Shown here: positions 29,621-37,088 of the stretch, in pieces | Numbering within the stretch: the first letter of the stretch is position 1 | Layout of the letters: each line of letters starts with the position of its first letter | Origin: Comamonadaceae bacterium | GTDB lineage: Bacteria > Pseudomonadota > Gammaproteobacteria > Burkholderiales > Burkholderiaceae_C | Direction of reading: 5' to 3' | DNA length: 64,000 nt | NCBI GenBank assembly: GCA_003599455.1 | Contig: QZKF01000057.1 | Location: 32,710-96,709 of the forward strand | Made by a program: the position numbers and the translations under genes | Notes under the pieces: generated by a model | Database searches by the model: none | What the model was told of the DNA's origin: nothing | The model's input: the letters and a program-made list of their open reading frames with translations, nothing else

Positions 29621-31303
29621 ATGCCCACCACCGGTACGACGAACGATGCGATGAACGCCGTGCCGCGAGGGCCCGGTGTGCCCCGCCGTATCGACATCCG
29701 CTGCAAGGGCTATCCGGTGGTCCATGTCGATGGCCGGCCGGTGGCCCTGAAGCTCAAGCGCGGCCTGGCGCTGCTGGTGTACCTGGGCGAGCTCGCGCGC
29801 CAGGTGTCGCGCACCCAGCTGGCCGAGACGCTGTGGCCCGACGCGCCGCCCGACACCGCCCGCGCCCGGCTGCGCCGCCTGTGCCACGAGGTCAATGGCG
29901 TGCTGGGCTTCGACGCGCTGGTGGGGGATGCGGACACGCTCTGGCTCGATGCCCTGGAAGGCGGCGGCGCGTCATCGGACGTCGCGCGGGTCCGCCGGAG
30001 CGCGCAACAGCTGATCGCCGCGCCGGACGACGCCCGCTCGCACGAGGCGCTGGAACAGCTGCTGGCGGGCGATTCGCACCGCGTGCTCGATGGCTTCGGG
30101 CTCGACTCCGACGTGTTCAGTGCCTGGCTGGATGCCAGGCGCAGCGAGCAGGAGCGCCTGGTGGTGCGCGCGCTCAGCCGCGCGGCCGAGCACCTCTGCG
30201 CCAGCGGCCAGCCCGCGCTGGCCGCCGAGGCGGCCGCGCGCCTGATCGCCATCGATGCGCTGGCCGACCTGGGCCACGCCGTGCTGCTGACGGCGCGTGC
30301 CCGGCTGGGTGACGCCGCCGGTGTCGAGGCCGCGTACTTCGCCTGCGCCGACCTGCTGCGCGAGGAACTGGGCATCCGGCCGTCGGCCTACATCGAAGCG
30401 GCCTATGCGGAGGCCCGGGCCCAGCTCACCGTGCTGCCCGAGCAGCGCGCGGCACGCCCCAGCCTGTCACCACCGATCCGGTTTGCCGACGCCGTCGACG
30501 GCTCGGTGGCCTACCTCGAGCTGGGCGGTGGCGACACCACGCTGGTGATCCTGTTCGGCCTGTGGTCGCACCTGGAGGTGGCGTGGGAAGAGCCGCGCAT
30601 CCGCGCCGTCCTCGACCGCCTGGCGCGCTCGTTCCGCGTGGTGCTGGTGGACCGCCGCGGCACCGGCCTGTCCGACCGGGCCGACCAGCAGCAGTCCATA
30701 CGCGCCGGGGTCGAGGACATCGACGCGGTGCGCCGCGCGCTGGGCGTGGAGCAGGTGTGGCTGCTCGGCAATTCGGTGGGGGGCGCGATCGCCATCGAAT
30801 ACGCCTCGGTGTTTCCCACGCGCGTGCAGGGCCTCATGCTCTACGGCACCAGCGCGCGCGGCACCTGGGCACCCGACTACCCCTGGGCGCTCACCGAGCA
30901 GCAACAGAAGAAGTGGCTGCACGAGCTGCAGTCCTCGTGGGGCGGCGCCACCAGCCTGGCGCAGTTCGCTCCATCGATGGCGAACGACCAGGCCACCCGC
31001 GACTGGTGGGCGCGCATGCTGCGCCAGTCGGCCTCGAAGAACGGCATCCCCTTGCTGCTGCGCGCGCTCGGCGGCATGGACGTGTGCGCGCGCCTGCCTG
31101 CGCTGCAGGTGCCCGCGCTGGTGCTGCAGCGCAAGGGCGATTTCATCGTGCGCGAGGGCGCGGCGCGTTACCTGGCCACCCACATCCCGGGCGCGCAGCT
31201 GGTGCTGCTCGAGGGCGACGACCATCCCCTCTGGTATGGGGACACCGCGTCGGTGCTGGACGAGATGGAGCGCTTCGTGCAGGCGCATCGCCCCGTTTCC
31301 TGA
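29621..31303 (+). CDS. SARP-type DNA-binding/BTAD protein fused to an alpha/beta hydrolase
   Basis: A 560-residue hybrid. Residues about 25-105 resemble the OmpR-like winged helix of SARP regulators (LKLKRGLALLVYLGELARQVSRTQLAETLWPDAPPDTARARLRRLCHEVN). Residues about 120-265 fit the helical bacterial transcriptional activation domain (BTAD), including RLGDAAGVEAAYFACADLLREELGIRPS. Residues about 285-560 form an alpha/beta hydrolase with nucleophile S385 in GNSVGG, D507 in KGDFIV and H535 in GDDHPLWYG, so catalysis is possible. I infer a one-component regulator that senses or hydrolyses a small molecule. Promoters of both neighbouring TTC38-like units carry SARP-style direct repeats. The mRNA is probably leaderless. 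Confidence 0.85.
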   Translation: MPTTGTTNDAMNAVPRGPGVPRRIDIRCKGYPVVHVDGRPVALKLKRGLALLVYLGELARQVSRTQLAETLWPDAPPDTARARLRRLCHEVNGVLGFDALVGDADTLWLDALEGGGASSDVARVRRSAQQLIAAPDDARSHEALEQLLAGDSHRVLDGFGLDSDVFSAWLDARRSEQERLVVRALSRAAEHLCASGQPALAAEAAARLIAIDALADLGHAVLLTARARLGDAAGVEAAYFACADLLREELGIRPSAYIEAAYAEARAQLTVLPEQRAARPSLSPPIRFADAVDGSVAYLELGGGDTTLVILFGLWSHLEVAWEEPRIRAVLDRLARSFRVVLVDRRGTGLSDRADQQQSIRAGVEDIDAVRRALGVEQVWLLGNSVGGAIAIEYASVFPTRVQGLMLYGTSARGTWAPDYPWALTEQQQKKWLHELQSSWGGATSLAQFAPSMANDQATRDWWARMLRQSASKNGIPLLLRALGGMDVCARLPALQVPALVLQRKGDFIVREGAARYLATHIPGAQLVLLEGDDHPLWYGDTASVLDEMERFVQAHRPVS

Positions 31304-31335
31304 AGGACTGCCAGCGGACGGTGGTTTCCTAAGCT
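31302..31335 (+). promoter_or_regulatory. SARP-type direct-repeat promoter of the first TTC38-like gene
   Basis: Heptamers GAAGGAC (31302-31308) and AGCGGAC (31313-31319) start 11 bp apart and share GGAC. Ten bp later comes the -10-like TAAGCT (31330-31335) within CCTAAGCTG. The same elements with identical spacing occur before the second TTC38-like unit at 35298-35331 on the other strand. SARP regulators are known to bind heptamer repeats with 11-bp periodicity about 8 bp upstream of the -10 box. Confidence 0.65.
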
Positions 31336-31420
31336 GACTGCGTCGGGTGGGCCCTGCGGCCAACACCGATGCCCGGCCCCGTGCCGGGCCCCCTTCACAG
31401 TCCCCTCAGGAGAACCCATC

Positions 31421-32767
31421 GTGACTTTCAAAGACCTTCGTGGCGAAGCACTCACCACCGTGCACGCGTCCTCGGCCCAGGCCTACAACCAGACGCTCGA
31501 CCTGTTCAACAGCTTCCGCGCCGACCCGCTCGCCGTCATCACCCCGGCCCTGGAGCAGGACCCCGCCTTCATCTCCGGCCACCTGCTGCTGGCCGGCATG
31601 ATGCTCGGCACCTACGACCCGAACATGAACGCACCGGCGGGCGCCAGCCTCGACCACGCCGCGGCCAGCCCGCTGGCGCCGACCGCGCGCGAGCAGTCGC
31701 TGCACGCGGCGCTGCGCGTCTGGGCCGACGGCGACATGAACGCCGGCAGCGCCCGGCTCGACCGCCACCTGATCGACCACCCGCGCGACCTGCTCGCCCT
31801 GCAGCTGGCCCACACGGCCGACCTGGCGCTGGGCCGCACGACCATGCTGCGCGACCGCATCGCCCGCGTGCTGCCCGCCTGGAGCGAGAGCGACGCGGGC
31901 TACGGCTACGTGCTCGGCATGCAGGCCTTCGGCCTGGAAGAGTGCTTCGCCTACGAGCAGGCCGAAGACGTCGGCCGGCGCGCGGTGGCGCTGCAGCCGC
32001 ACGACACCTGGGCCGTGCACGCCGTGGCCCACGTGTGCGAGATGCAGGGGCGCGTGGCCGACGGCATCCAGTGGATGAACGAGACCCGCGGCGCGTGGGA
32101 GGCCAACAACGGCCTGGCCGTGCACAACCACTGGCACCTCGCGCTGATGCACCTGGCCCGGGGTGAACACGCCGCCGTGCTGGCGCTGTACGACCAGGCG
32201 GTGGTGCCGTCGCCCACCGCGCTCGCGCTCGACCTGGCGGATGCCAGTGCGCTGTTGTGGCGCCTGGCGATGCGCGGTGTCGACGTGGGCTCGCGCTGGC
32301 AGTCGCTCGCGCAGCGCTGGCGCGCGCAAGGCCTGTTTGGCGCGGTGGGGTTCCTCGACGTGCACGCGGCCCTGAGCTTTGCCGCCGCCGGCGACGACGA
32401 AGGCATGGCGCTGCTCGCGCGCGCCGGTGCGCAGGCCGCCGCCCGCCCGGGCGCCTTTGCCGAATGGGGCGCGGTGGCCAACCCCGCGCGCGAGGCGATC
32501 GCGGCCATGGTGGCCGGCCAGCACGCGCGCTGCGTGGACCTGTTGCTGCCGGTGCTGCCGGTGGCGCAGGCGCTGGGCGGCAGCCACGCGCAGCGCGACC
32601 TGCTCACGCTGACCGTGCAGGAGGCCGCGAAACGCAGCGGCCACCGCGCCCTGTTCGGCGCGCTGCAGGCGCAGCGGCAGGTGCACCACCTGCCGATCAC
32701 CCCGCTGCACAGCGCGGTGTTGTCGTCGTCGTCGCGCGCGCCGCAGCGCCGCACCTCGCTGGCCTGA
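31421..32767 (+). CDS. TTC38-like tetratricopeptide repeat protein 1
   Basis: A 448-residue all-helical protein resembling the TTC38 family (tetratricopeptide repeat protein 38), which has no known biochemical role. Family-like blocks are YGYVLGMQAFGLEE, DTWAVHAVAHVCEMQGRVADGIQWM, NNGLAVHNHWHLALMHLARGEHAAVLALYD, LADASALLWRLAMRGVDV and GGSHAQRDLL. The conserved His residues (HAVAHV, HNHWH) could form a metal or catalytic site. It has no signal peptide, so it is cytoplasmic. GAG-rich sequence precedes the ATG. The SARP-type promoter lies 86 bp upstream. A paralogue sits on the opposite strand at 33694-35067. Confidence 0.78.
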   Translation: MTFKDLRGEALTTVHASSAQAYNQTLDLFNSFRADPLAVITPALEQDPAFISGHLLLAGMMLGTYDPNMNAPAGASLDHAAASPLAPTAREQSLHAALRVWADGDMNAGSARLDRHLIDHPRDLLALQLAHTADLALGRTTMLRDRIARVLPAWSESDAGYGYVLGMQAFGLEECFAYEQAEDVGRRAVALQPHDTWAVHAVAHVCEMQGRVADGIQWMNETRGAWEANNGLAVHNHWHLALMHLARGEHAAVLALYDQAVVPSPTALALDLADASALLWRLAMRGVDVGSRWQSLAQRWRAQGLFGAVGFLDVHAALSFAAAGDDEGMALLARAGAQAAARPGAFAEWGAVANPAREAIAAMVAGQHARCVDLLLPVLPVAQALGGSHAQRDLLTLTVQEAAKRSGHRALFGALQAQRQVHHLPITPLHSAVLSSSSRAPQRRTSLA

Positions 32768-32780
32768 TCGCCCCCCCAAA

Positions 32781-32800
32781 TGGCCGCCTTCGCGCGGCCA
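32781..32800 (+). terminator. Hairpin between the TTC38-like gene and the DUF2917 gene
   Basis: TGGCCGC and GCGGCCA form a perfect stem around CTTCGC. No T run follows, so it may be a weak terminator or an mRNA-stabilising hairpin. Confidence 0.35.
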
Positions 32801-32814
32801 CACCGGAGCCTCAC

Positions 32815-33108
32815 ATGAGCACCACGCACACCACCGAGCGGCTGGACGGCCGCGCCCGCCACCGCCTGAACCGACCGGCGATGGCGCTGCAGAAGAACGC
32901 CCTGCTGTCGATCGCCAGGCCCCTGGGCTGCCGCATCGACTGCATCGCTGGCAGCCTGTGGATCACGCGCGACGGCGATCCGCACGACACCTTGCTGTCG
33001 GCCGGCGAGCACCACGTCGCCCAAGGGCGCCCGCGCCTGATCGTGCAGGCGCTGGAGGCCGGCGTGGTGCGCATTGTCAGCCGCGGTGTTCCCGTGTCAG
33101 CGAGCTGA
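32815..33108 (+). CDS. DUF2917 family small protein
   Basis: A 97-residue protein fitting DUF2917, a short beta-rich (cupin-like) family of unknown function common in Burkholderiales. The family core is GCRIDCIAGSLWITRDGDPHDTLLSAGEHHVAQGRPRLIVQAL, with the WITRDGDP turn. GGAG lies 8 bp before the ATG. It is 47 bp downstream of the TTC38-like gene and probably in the same transcript. Its last 32 bp overlap the convergent acetyltransferase gene. Confidence 0.75.
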   Translation: MSTTHTTERLDGRARHRLNRPAMALQKNALLSIARPLGCRIDCIAGSLWITRDGDPHDTLLSAGEHHVAQGRPRLIVQALEAGVVRIVSRGVPVSAS

Positions 33109-33664
33109 TGCGCCAGCCCTGCGGCGTCTGCACAAGCTGTGCCGGCGCAGAGGGCGTGTGGTGCCACGCGAACACCATGCTCGCGTGCGCATCGCCGGCC
33201 AGCGGCTCGCAGCGCTCGAGGTGCAGGCCCAGCGACCGCAACAACCGGATCGACCTTTCGTTGTCGGGCCGGGTGATGGCCAGCACCGTGGAAAGCCCGA
33301 GCACCTCGGCGCTGTAGGCCAGCGTGGCGGTGGTCGCTTCGCGGGCGTAGCCTGCGCCTTCAAAGCGCGGCAGCAGTGCGTAGCCCACATCGATGGCGGG
33401 CAGCTTGTCGCGGCGCACCAGGCCGCACAGGCCAACGAGCGCGCCATCAGCCCGGCGTTCGACCGCCCATTGCCCGAAACCCTGCCGCTCGCAGGCCGCG
33501 CGCAGGTGGTGTGTGATCCAGTCGCGCGCCTCGGCCACGCTGTGCACGCCGCGGTCGCCGATGAAGCGCTGCCAGCCTTCGCTGTGCAGCAGTTCGACGA
33601 TGAAGGGCGCGTCCTCGGCGGTGAACCAGCGCAGCGTGAGTCGGTCCGTTTGCAGCACTTTCAT
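33077..33664 (-). CDS. GNAT-family N-acetyltransferase (RimJ/RimL type)
   Basis: A 195-residue acetyl-CoA dependent acetyltransferase of the Acetyltransf_3 type. It begins KVLQTDRLTLRWFTAEDAPFI, typical of RimJ-like proteins. The acetyl-CoA loop region is LLPRFEGAGYAREATTATLAYS, and ITRPDNERSIRLLRSLGL is the conserved beta5-alpha4 segment. Targets could be a protein N-terminus or a small amine. It overlaps the end of the DUF2917 gene by 32 bp tail to tail and starts 30 bp downstream of the second TTC38-like gene, so it may share that leftward transcript. Confidence 0.88.
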   Translation of the reverse strand: MKVLQTDRLTLRWFTAEDAPFIVELLHSEGWQRFIGDRGVHSVAEARDWITHHLRAACERQGFGQWAVERRADGALVGLCGLVRRDKLPAIDVGYALLPRFEGAGYAREATTATLAYSAEVLGLSTVLAITRPDNERSIRLLRSLGLHLERCEPLAGDAHASMVFAWHHTPSAPAQLVQTPQGWRISSLTREHRG

Positions 33665-33693
33665 GTGCGGCTGAAGGTACCCCGAATCCTGGA

Positions 33694-35067
33694 TCAGGCG
33701 CAAGCGTATGCGCTGCCCACGAACCGGCCCGCTTGCCGCAGGGGCCGTTGCTCGCGCGCCTCGCAGCGCGCCATCAGGCGCCGGTTCATCTCGCTGTAGG
33801 GCCGTGCTGCGATGCGCTCTTCGGTCAACGAACGCGCCAGCTCCCACTGGCCGTCGCGCATCGCCGCTTCCAGCAGGGTCTGCTGCACCAGGTCGCACTG
33901 CGCGCGGCTGCCACCGCAGTGCTGCGCCAGGTGGCGGTGTTGCAGCAGGCATTCGACCGCGGCGGCGTGGTCGCCGGCGCCGAAGCGCATCACCGCCTCA
34001 CACACCGGCAGCGCCGCGTGCGCGACAAGCCCCTGCAGGTCTTGCGTGCGCTCGGCGCTGGCGCGCAGCGCCGTCATCAGCCACTGCGCGTGCCCGATGC
34101 GACCGGCGCCCACGTAGGCCAGGATGGCGTGCGTGTCGTTGAAGGGCCGCAGGCCGCGCTCGGGCGTGACCGCCCAGGCGCTGGCCACGCGCTGCCAGCG
34201 CTCGGCCACATCGATGCCGCGAAGCTGCAGCCGCCACAGCAGCGCCGAAGCGTCGACCAGCGCCGGTGCGCCAGCGCGCGCGCCGGCAGGCAGGCGCGCG
34301 TCGAGGATGCGCAGGGCCGCCGCCACATCGTCCAGGTCCAGGTGGCACAGTGCCTGGTGCCACCACAGGTGGGGCGCGTAGCTCCCGCTGGTGGTCCACG
34401 CGCTGGCCCGGGCCTGCAGCCAGGCGATGCCGTCCACCGAACGGCCCTGCATGTCCAGCGCGTGCGCCACCGCATGCACCGCGCCGGCGTTGCGCCGGTC
34501 GAAGGCCAGGGCGCGCCGGCCCACCGCGGTCGCGCCCGCGTGCTCGCCGTTCTCGGCCAGGCCGAAGGCGTACATGCCCAGCACATGGCCATAGCCGGGC
34601 ATGCGCTCATGCCAGTGCGGCAGCGCCGCCGCGATGCGGTCGCGCAGCTGCGCGGTGCGGCCCCACTGCAGGTCGCCAAAGTGCGCGACGCGCAGCGCCA
34701 GCGTGTCCAGCGGGTCGTCCGCGGCGATCTCGCCATAGCGCTGCAGCGCTTCCTTGAGGTCGCGCTCCAGCCAGGCCCGGGCCGCGGCCAGGTGGCGGCG
34801 CTCGCGCTCGCTGGCCGCACCCGGGGGCAGGGCCTCCGCGATGTGCAGCGTGCGCGCCAGCGCCGGCAGCGCGTCCTCGCTGCCGGCCATCACGAGCAGC
34901 GCGGCGTGCAGGCAGTGGCCGGGTGCGAAGCCCGGGTGCGCCCACAGCAGCGCCTGCGTGCCCGCCAGGGCATCGCCCTGGCCGGTGTGCAGCATCGCCA
35001 GCAGGTCGGCCAGCGTGTCTTGCGGCCGTGCGTGGGGCCGTGCATGAAGGCGGTGGGTGGAGCACAT
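33694..35067 (-). CDS. TTC38-like tetratricopeptide repeat protein 2
   Basis: A 457-residue paralogue of the protein at 31421-32767. Shared blocks in the same order are PGYGHVLGMYAFGLAENGEHA, AGAVHAVAHALDMQGRSVDGIAWL, SYAPHLWWHQALCHLDLDDVAAALRILD, LVDASALLWRLQLRGIDVAERW and CGGSRAQCDLVQQTLLEAA. The HAVAH motif and the GGSxAQ motif are kept. The two are clearly diverged, so the duplication is old. GAGG precedes the ATG. It follows a small membrane protein gene by 6 bp in a leftward operon driven by the second SARP-type promoter. Confidence 0.76.
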   Translation of the reverse strand: MCSTHRLHARPHARPQDTLADLLAMLHTGQGDALAGTQALLWAHPGFAPGHCLHAALLVMAGSEDALPALARTLHIAEALPPGAASERERRHLAAARAWLERDLKEALQRYGEIAADDPLDTLALRVAHFGDLQWGRTAQLRDRIAAALPHWHERMPGYGHVLGMYAFGLAENGEHAGATAVGRRALAFDRRNAGAVHAVAHALDMQGRSVDGIAWLQARASAWTTSGSYAPHLWWHQALCHLDLDDVAAALRILDARLPAGARAGAPALVDASALLWRLQLRGIDVAERWQRVASAWAVTPERGLRPFNDTHAILAYVGAGRIGHAQWLMTALRASAERTQDLQGLVAHAALPVCEAVMRFGAGDHAAAVECLLQHRHLAQHCGGSRAQCDLVQQTLLEAAMRDGQWELARSLTEERIAARPYSEMNRRLMARCEAREQRPLRQAGRFVGSAYACA

Positions 35068-35073
35068 CGTTGC

Positions 35074-35268
35074 TCACCTCGCGTGCGGGCCCAGGGCCAT
35101 CACCATCAGCGCCGCCGCGGCCAGCGCCAGGCAGAAATGGACCACCGTGGAGACCAGCGCGCGGCCGCGCCACCAGCGGGTGCGCCGGCCGCGCTCGGAC
35201 GGGCCGGGCAGGTCGACCACCCACAAGGCCGGCACGCCGGCCAGCAACAGGAACACAAGCCAGGACAT
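35074..35268 (-). CDS. Small two-helix membrane protein
   Basis: A 64-residue protein starting MSWLVFLLLAGVPALWVV. A first hydrophobic helix spans residues 2-18, a charged loop follows (SERGRRTRWWRGR), and a second helix spans about 38-58 (STVVHFCLALAAAALMVMAL). GGGGAG precedes the ATG. It is the first gene after the SARP-type promoter and lies 6 bp before the second TTC38-like gene, so it is probably a genuine partner in that unit. No known family was recognised. Confidence 0.65.
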   Translation of the reverse strand: MSWLVFLLLAGVPALWVVDLPGPSERGRRTRWWRGRALVSTVVHFCLALAAAALMVMALGPHAR

Positions 35269-35297
35269 GGCGAACTCCCCAGAAAAAGATGGGTGCC

Positions 35298-35331
35298 AGC
35301 TTAGGCAACGCAGGTCCGCTGGGCGTCCTTC
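35298..35331 (-). promoter_or_regulatory. SARP-type direct-repeat promoter of the second TTC38-like operon
   Basis: Read on the minus strand: GAAGGAC (35331-35325), AGCGGAC (35320-35314) with 11-bp periodicity, then 10 bp, then TAAGCT (35303-35298) inside CCTAAGCTG. Every element and spacing equals the copy at 31302-31335, while the spacer bases differ. It lies 30 bp upstream of the small membrane protein gene. Confidence 0.65.
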
Positions 35332-35365
35332 GCCGTGCGCGACAGCGCGCGCGGCGCCGGGCGAG

Positions 35366-35371
35366 GACAAT
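35366..35371 (+). promoter_or_regulatory. Putative -10 box giving a leaderless Nudix transcript
   Basis: GACAAT ends 6 bp before the Nudix ATG at 35378, so the mRNA would begin at the start codon. No ribosome site is present between them. A GCGACA 21 bp upstream is a poor -35. Confidence 0.4.
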
Positions 35372-35377
35372 CGCGCC

Positions 35378-36256
35378 ATGGCCATCGCACTCAATTCCGA
35401 CGAAGTGCTCACCCCGCCCGTGGCCTCCGCCACCGTGATGGTGGTGCGCGACAGCCCAGCGGGCCTGCAGGTGCTGCTGGTGCGCCGGCACGGCAACTCG
35501 GGTGTGCTCGGTGGTGTGCACGTGTTCCCCGGCGGCAAGCTCGACGCGGCCGACCGCCTGGCCGATGCCGCCGCGCTGGACCGCCCGGCCGATGCCTGCC
35601 TCGCGAGCCTGGGCGAACCCGGGCTGGACGTGCACACCGCGCTGGGCCTGCACGTGGCCGCGCTGCGCGAGACCTTCGAGGAATGCGGGCTGCTGCTGGG
35701 CCAGGCGCACGGTGCCGCCCATGTGCAGCCGGTGCGCGAACAGACCGCCGCCGGCATCGCCTTCGCCGAGGCCTTGCGCGCCCTGGGCCTGCCACTGGCC
35801 ACGGCCAGCGTGCAGCCATGGTCGCGCTGGGTCACGCCGCGCGTGCCCTCGGTGACCAACAAACGCTTCGACACGCGCTTCTTCGTGGCGGCCGCCCCCG
35901 AGGGTCAGGCGGTGGAACATTGCGTGCGCGAGGCCACCGAAGCGGTGTGGCTGTCGCCGCGCGCGGGGCTGGAGCGCTACTGGGCCGGCGAGATCGACCT
36001 GGCGCCGCCGCAGATCATGAGCCTCGCCCAGCTCAGCCGGCTGGCCGACGTGTCACAGGTGCTGGCCGCCGCGCGCAGCCGCCCACCGGTGCTGATCGAG
36101 CCCGAGCCCTTCGACCAGGACGGCCAGCGCGTGATCTGCTACCCCGGCGATCCGGCGCACAGCATTGCCGAACGCGTCTGGCCCGGCCCCACGCGCCTGA
36201 CCCACCGCAACCGGCGGTTCGAGCCGGAGGGTGGGCTGGGGGCCTTGCTGGGTTGA
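35378..36256 (+). CDS. NUDIX hydrolase with interrupted Nudix box (NUDT19-like)
   Basis: A 292-residue Nudix hydrolase. The Nudix box is split: HVFPGGKLDAADR gives the first part (glycines at 52-53) and LRETFEECGLLLG the second (R97, E98, E101, E102). About 30 residues are inserted between them, as in the NUDT7/NUDT19 (CoA-diphosphatase-like) branch. The metal-binding glutamates are kept. The substrate is perhaps a CoA ester or a nucleotide sugar; this is inferred from the insertion only. The gene is a single unit with a probable leaderless start, divergent from the TTC38 operon. Confidence 0.85.
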   Translation: MAIALNSDEVLTPPVASATVMVVRDSPAGLQVLLVRRHGNSGVLGGVHVFPGGKLDAADRLADAAALDRPADACLASLGEPGLDVHTALGLHVAALRETFEECGLLLGQAHGAAHVQPVREQTAAGIAFAEALRALGLPLATASVQPWSRWVTPRVPSVTNKRFDTRFFVAAAPEGQAVEHCVREATEAVWLSPRAGLERYWAGEIDLAPPQIMSLAQLSRLADVSQVLAAARSRPPVLIEPEPFDQDGQRVICYPGDPAHSIAERVWPGPTRLTHRNRRFEPEGGLGALLG

Positions 36257-36525
36257 GCGGGCCTGGTCGAGGGCGCCTTGTGGGTCCTTGCGCGTGAACG
36301 AAACCTTGCAGTTCGGTGGTGAGGTGCCACGCTCTCGACGCCATCACGCTGGCCTCTTGATGGCCAGAGGCGCTCGTTCCACGTAATCGACGGTACGAGC
36401 AATACAGGCACAGGCTTCGCACGCTCGCGGCGTCCTCAATTTTGGGGATGCAGGCGTCCAGCGCGGCGGACTATCATGAATCTGTGGTTATTTGAAAGCG
36501 GCAGATTGCCGACAAGGAGATTCCT

Positions 36526-37020
36526 ATGTATGGGTCGATCTTGGCTTTGATGTTCGCTTTGCTGTCGGCGGGGTGTGCATCCACCGCCGCCACCTTCTTC
36601 AACAGACCCGTGGTTGAAGACTCGGTGAAAAATAGTCTCTCGACGATTTCCTTGGCCGCCGATCGAAGGACGGTTGTGGTGGTGACCGATGGAGAAAACC
36701 GCGGCAAGTTCTGCGCAGAACCGCCCCCTGACACCGCCACCGGCTTGAAGACCGAGCTCGACGCAGCCCTCGAAGCAAAGGCGCAGTCAGACAAGGTGAA
36801 AGCCGAGATCGAAGGCAAGGCTTCGCTCAAGGACAAACTCGAGACTTCCGTGACGGTGATAGCGGAACGCACGGCCCCGCTCGATGCTTTTCGCACGGGC
36901 GTCTATGCGCTGTGCCAGTTTCATCTGAATGGCGCGATCGATAAAACTGATATCAAGCCACTTTTCGAGAAGCTGATCGACAGCTTCAGGATCAGTGATG
37001 CTGCCAAGGGTCAGAAGTAG
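36526..37020 (+). CDS. Predicted lipoprotein of unknown function
   Basis: A 164-residue protein with the signal peptide MYGSILALMFALLSAGC and a lipobox (LSAGC, Cys17). Residues about 70-110 are rich in Ala, Lys, Glu and Leu and look like a coiled coil. No known family was recognised. AAGGAG precedes the ATG. Base composition is clearly lower in GC than the flanking genes, and codons such as AAA, GAT and TTG are frequent, suggesting acquired DNA. It lies 68 bp upstream of the phospholipase-like lipoprotein gene and may be its partner. The 270 bp before it hold no gene; a TATCAT at 36472-36477 is a possible -10 box. Confidence 0.65.
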   Translation: MYGSILALMFALLSAGCASTAATFFNRPVVEDSVKNSLSTISLAADRRTVVVVTDGENRGKFCAEPPPDTATGLKTELDAALEAKAQSDKVKAEIEGKASLKDKLETSVTVIAERTAPLDAFRTGVYALCQFHLNGAIDKTDIKPLFEKLIDSFRISDAAKGQK

Positions 37021-37088
37021 AACTTGCCGCGAGTCCTGAGCAGATTGGCTGGCGTAGGTCGATTTCGAATCCTATTGGAGGTGCATTC

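Noticed and set aside
28115..29887. A 590-residue minus-strand frame ending in the phosphoribosyltransferase
   Set aside because: Its upstream part is the shadow of the hydrolase and the SARP-hydrolase genes. Only the last 219 residues are family-like.
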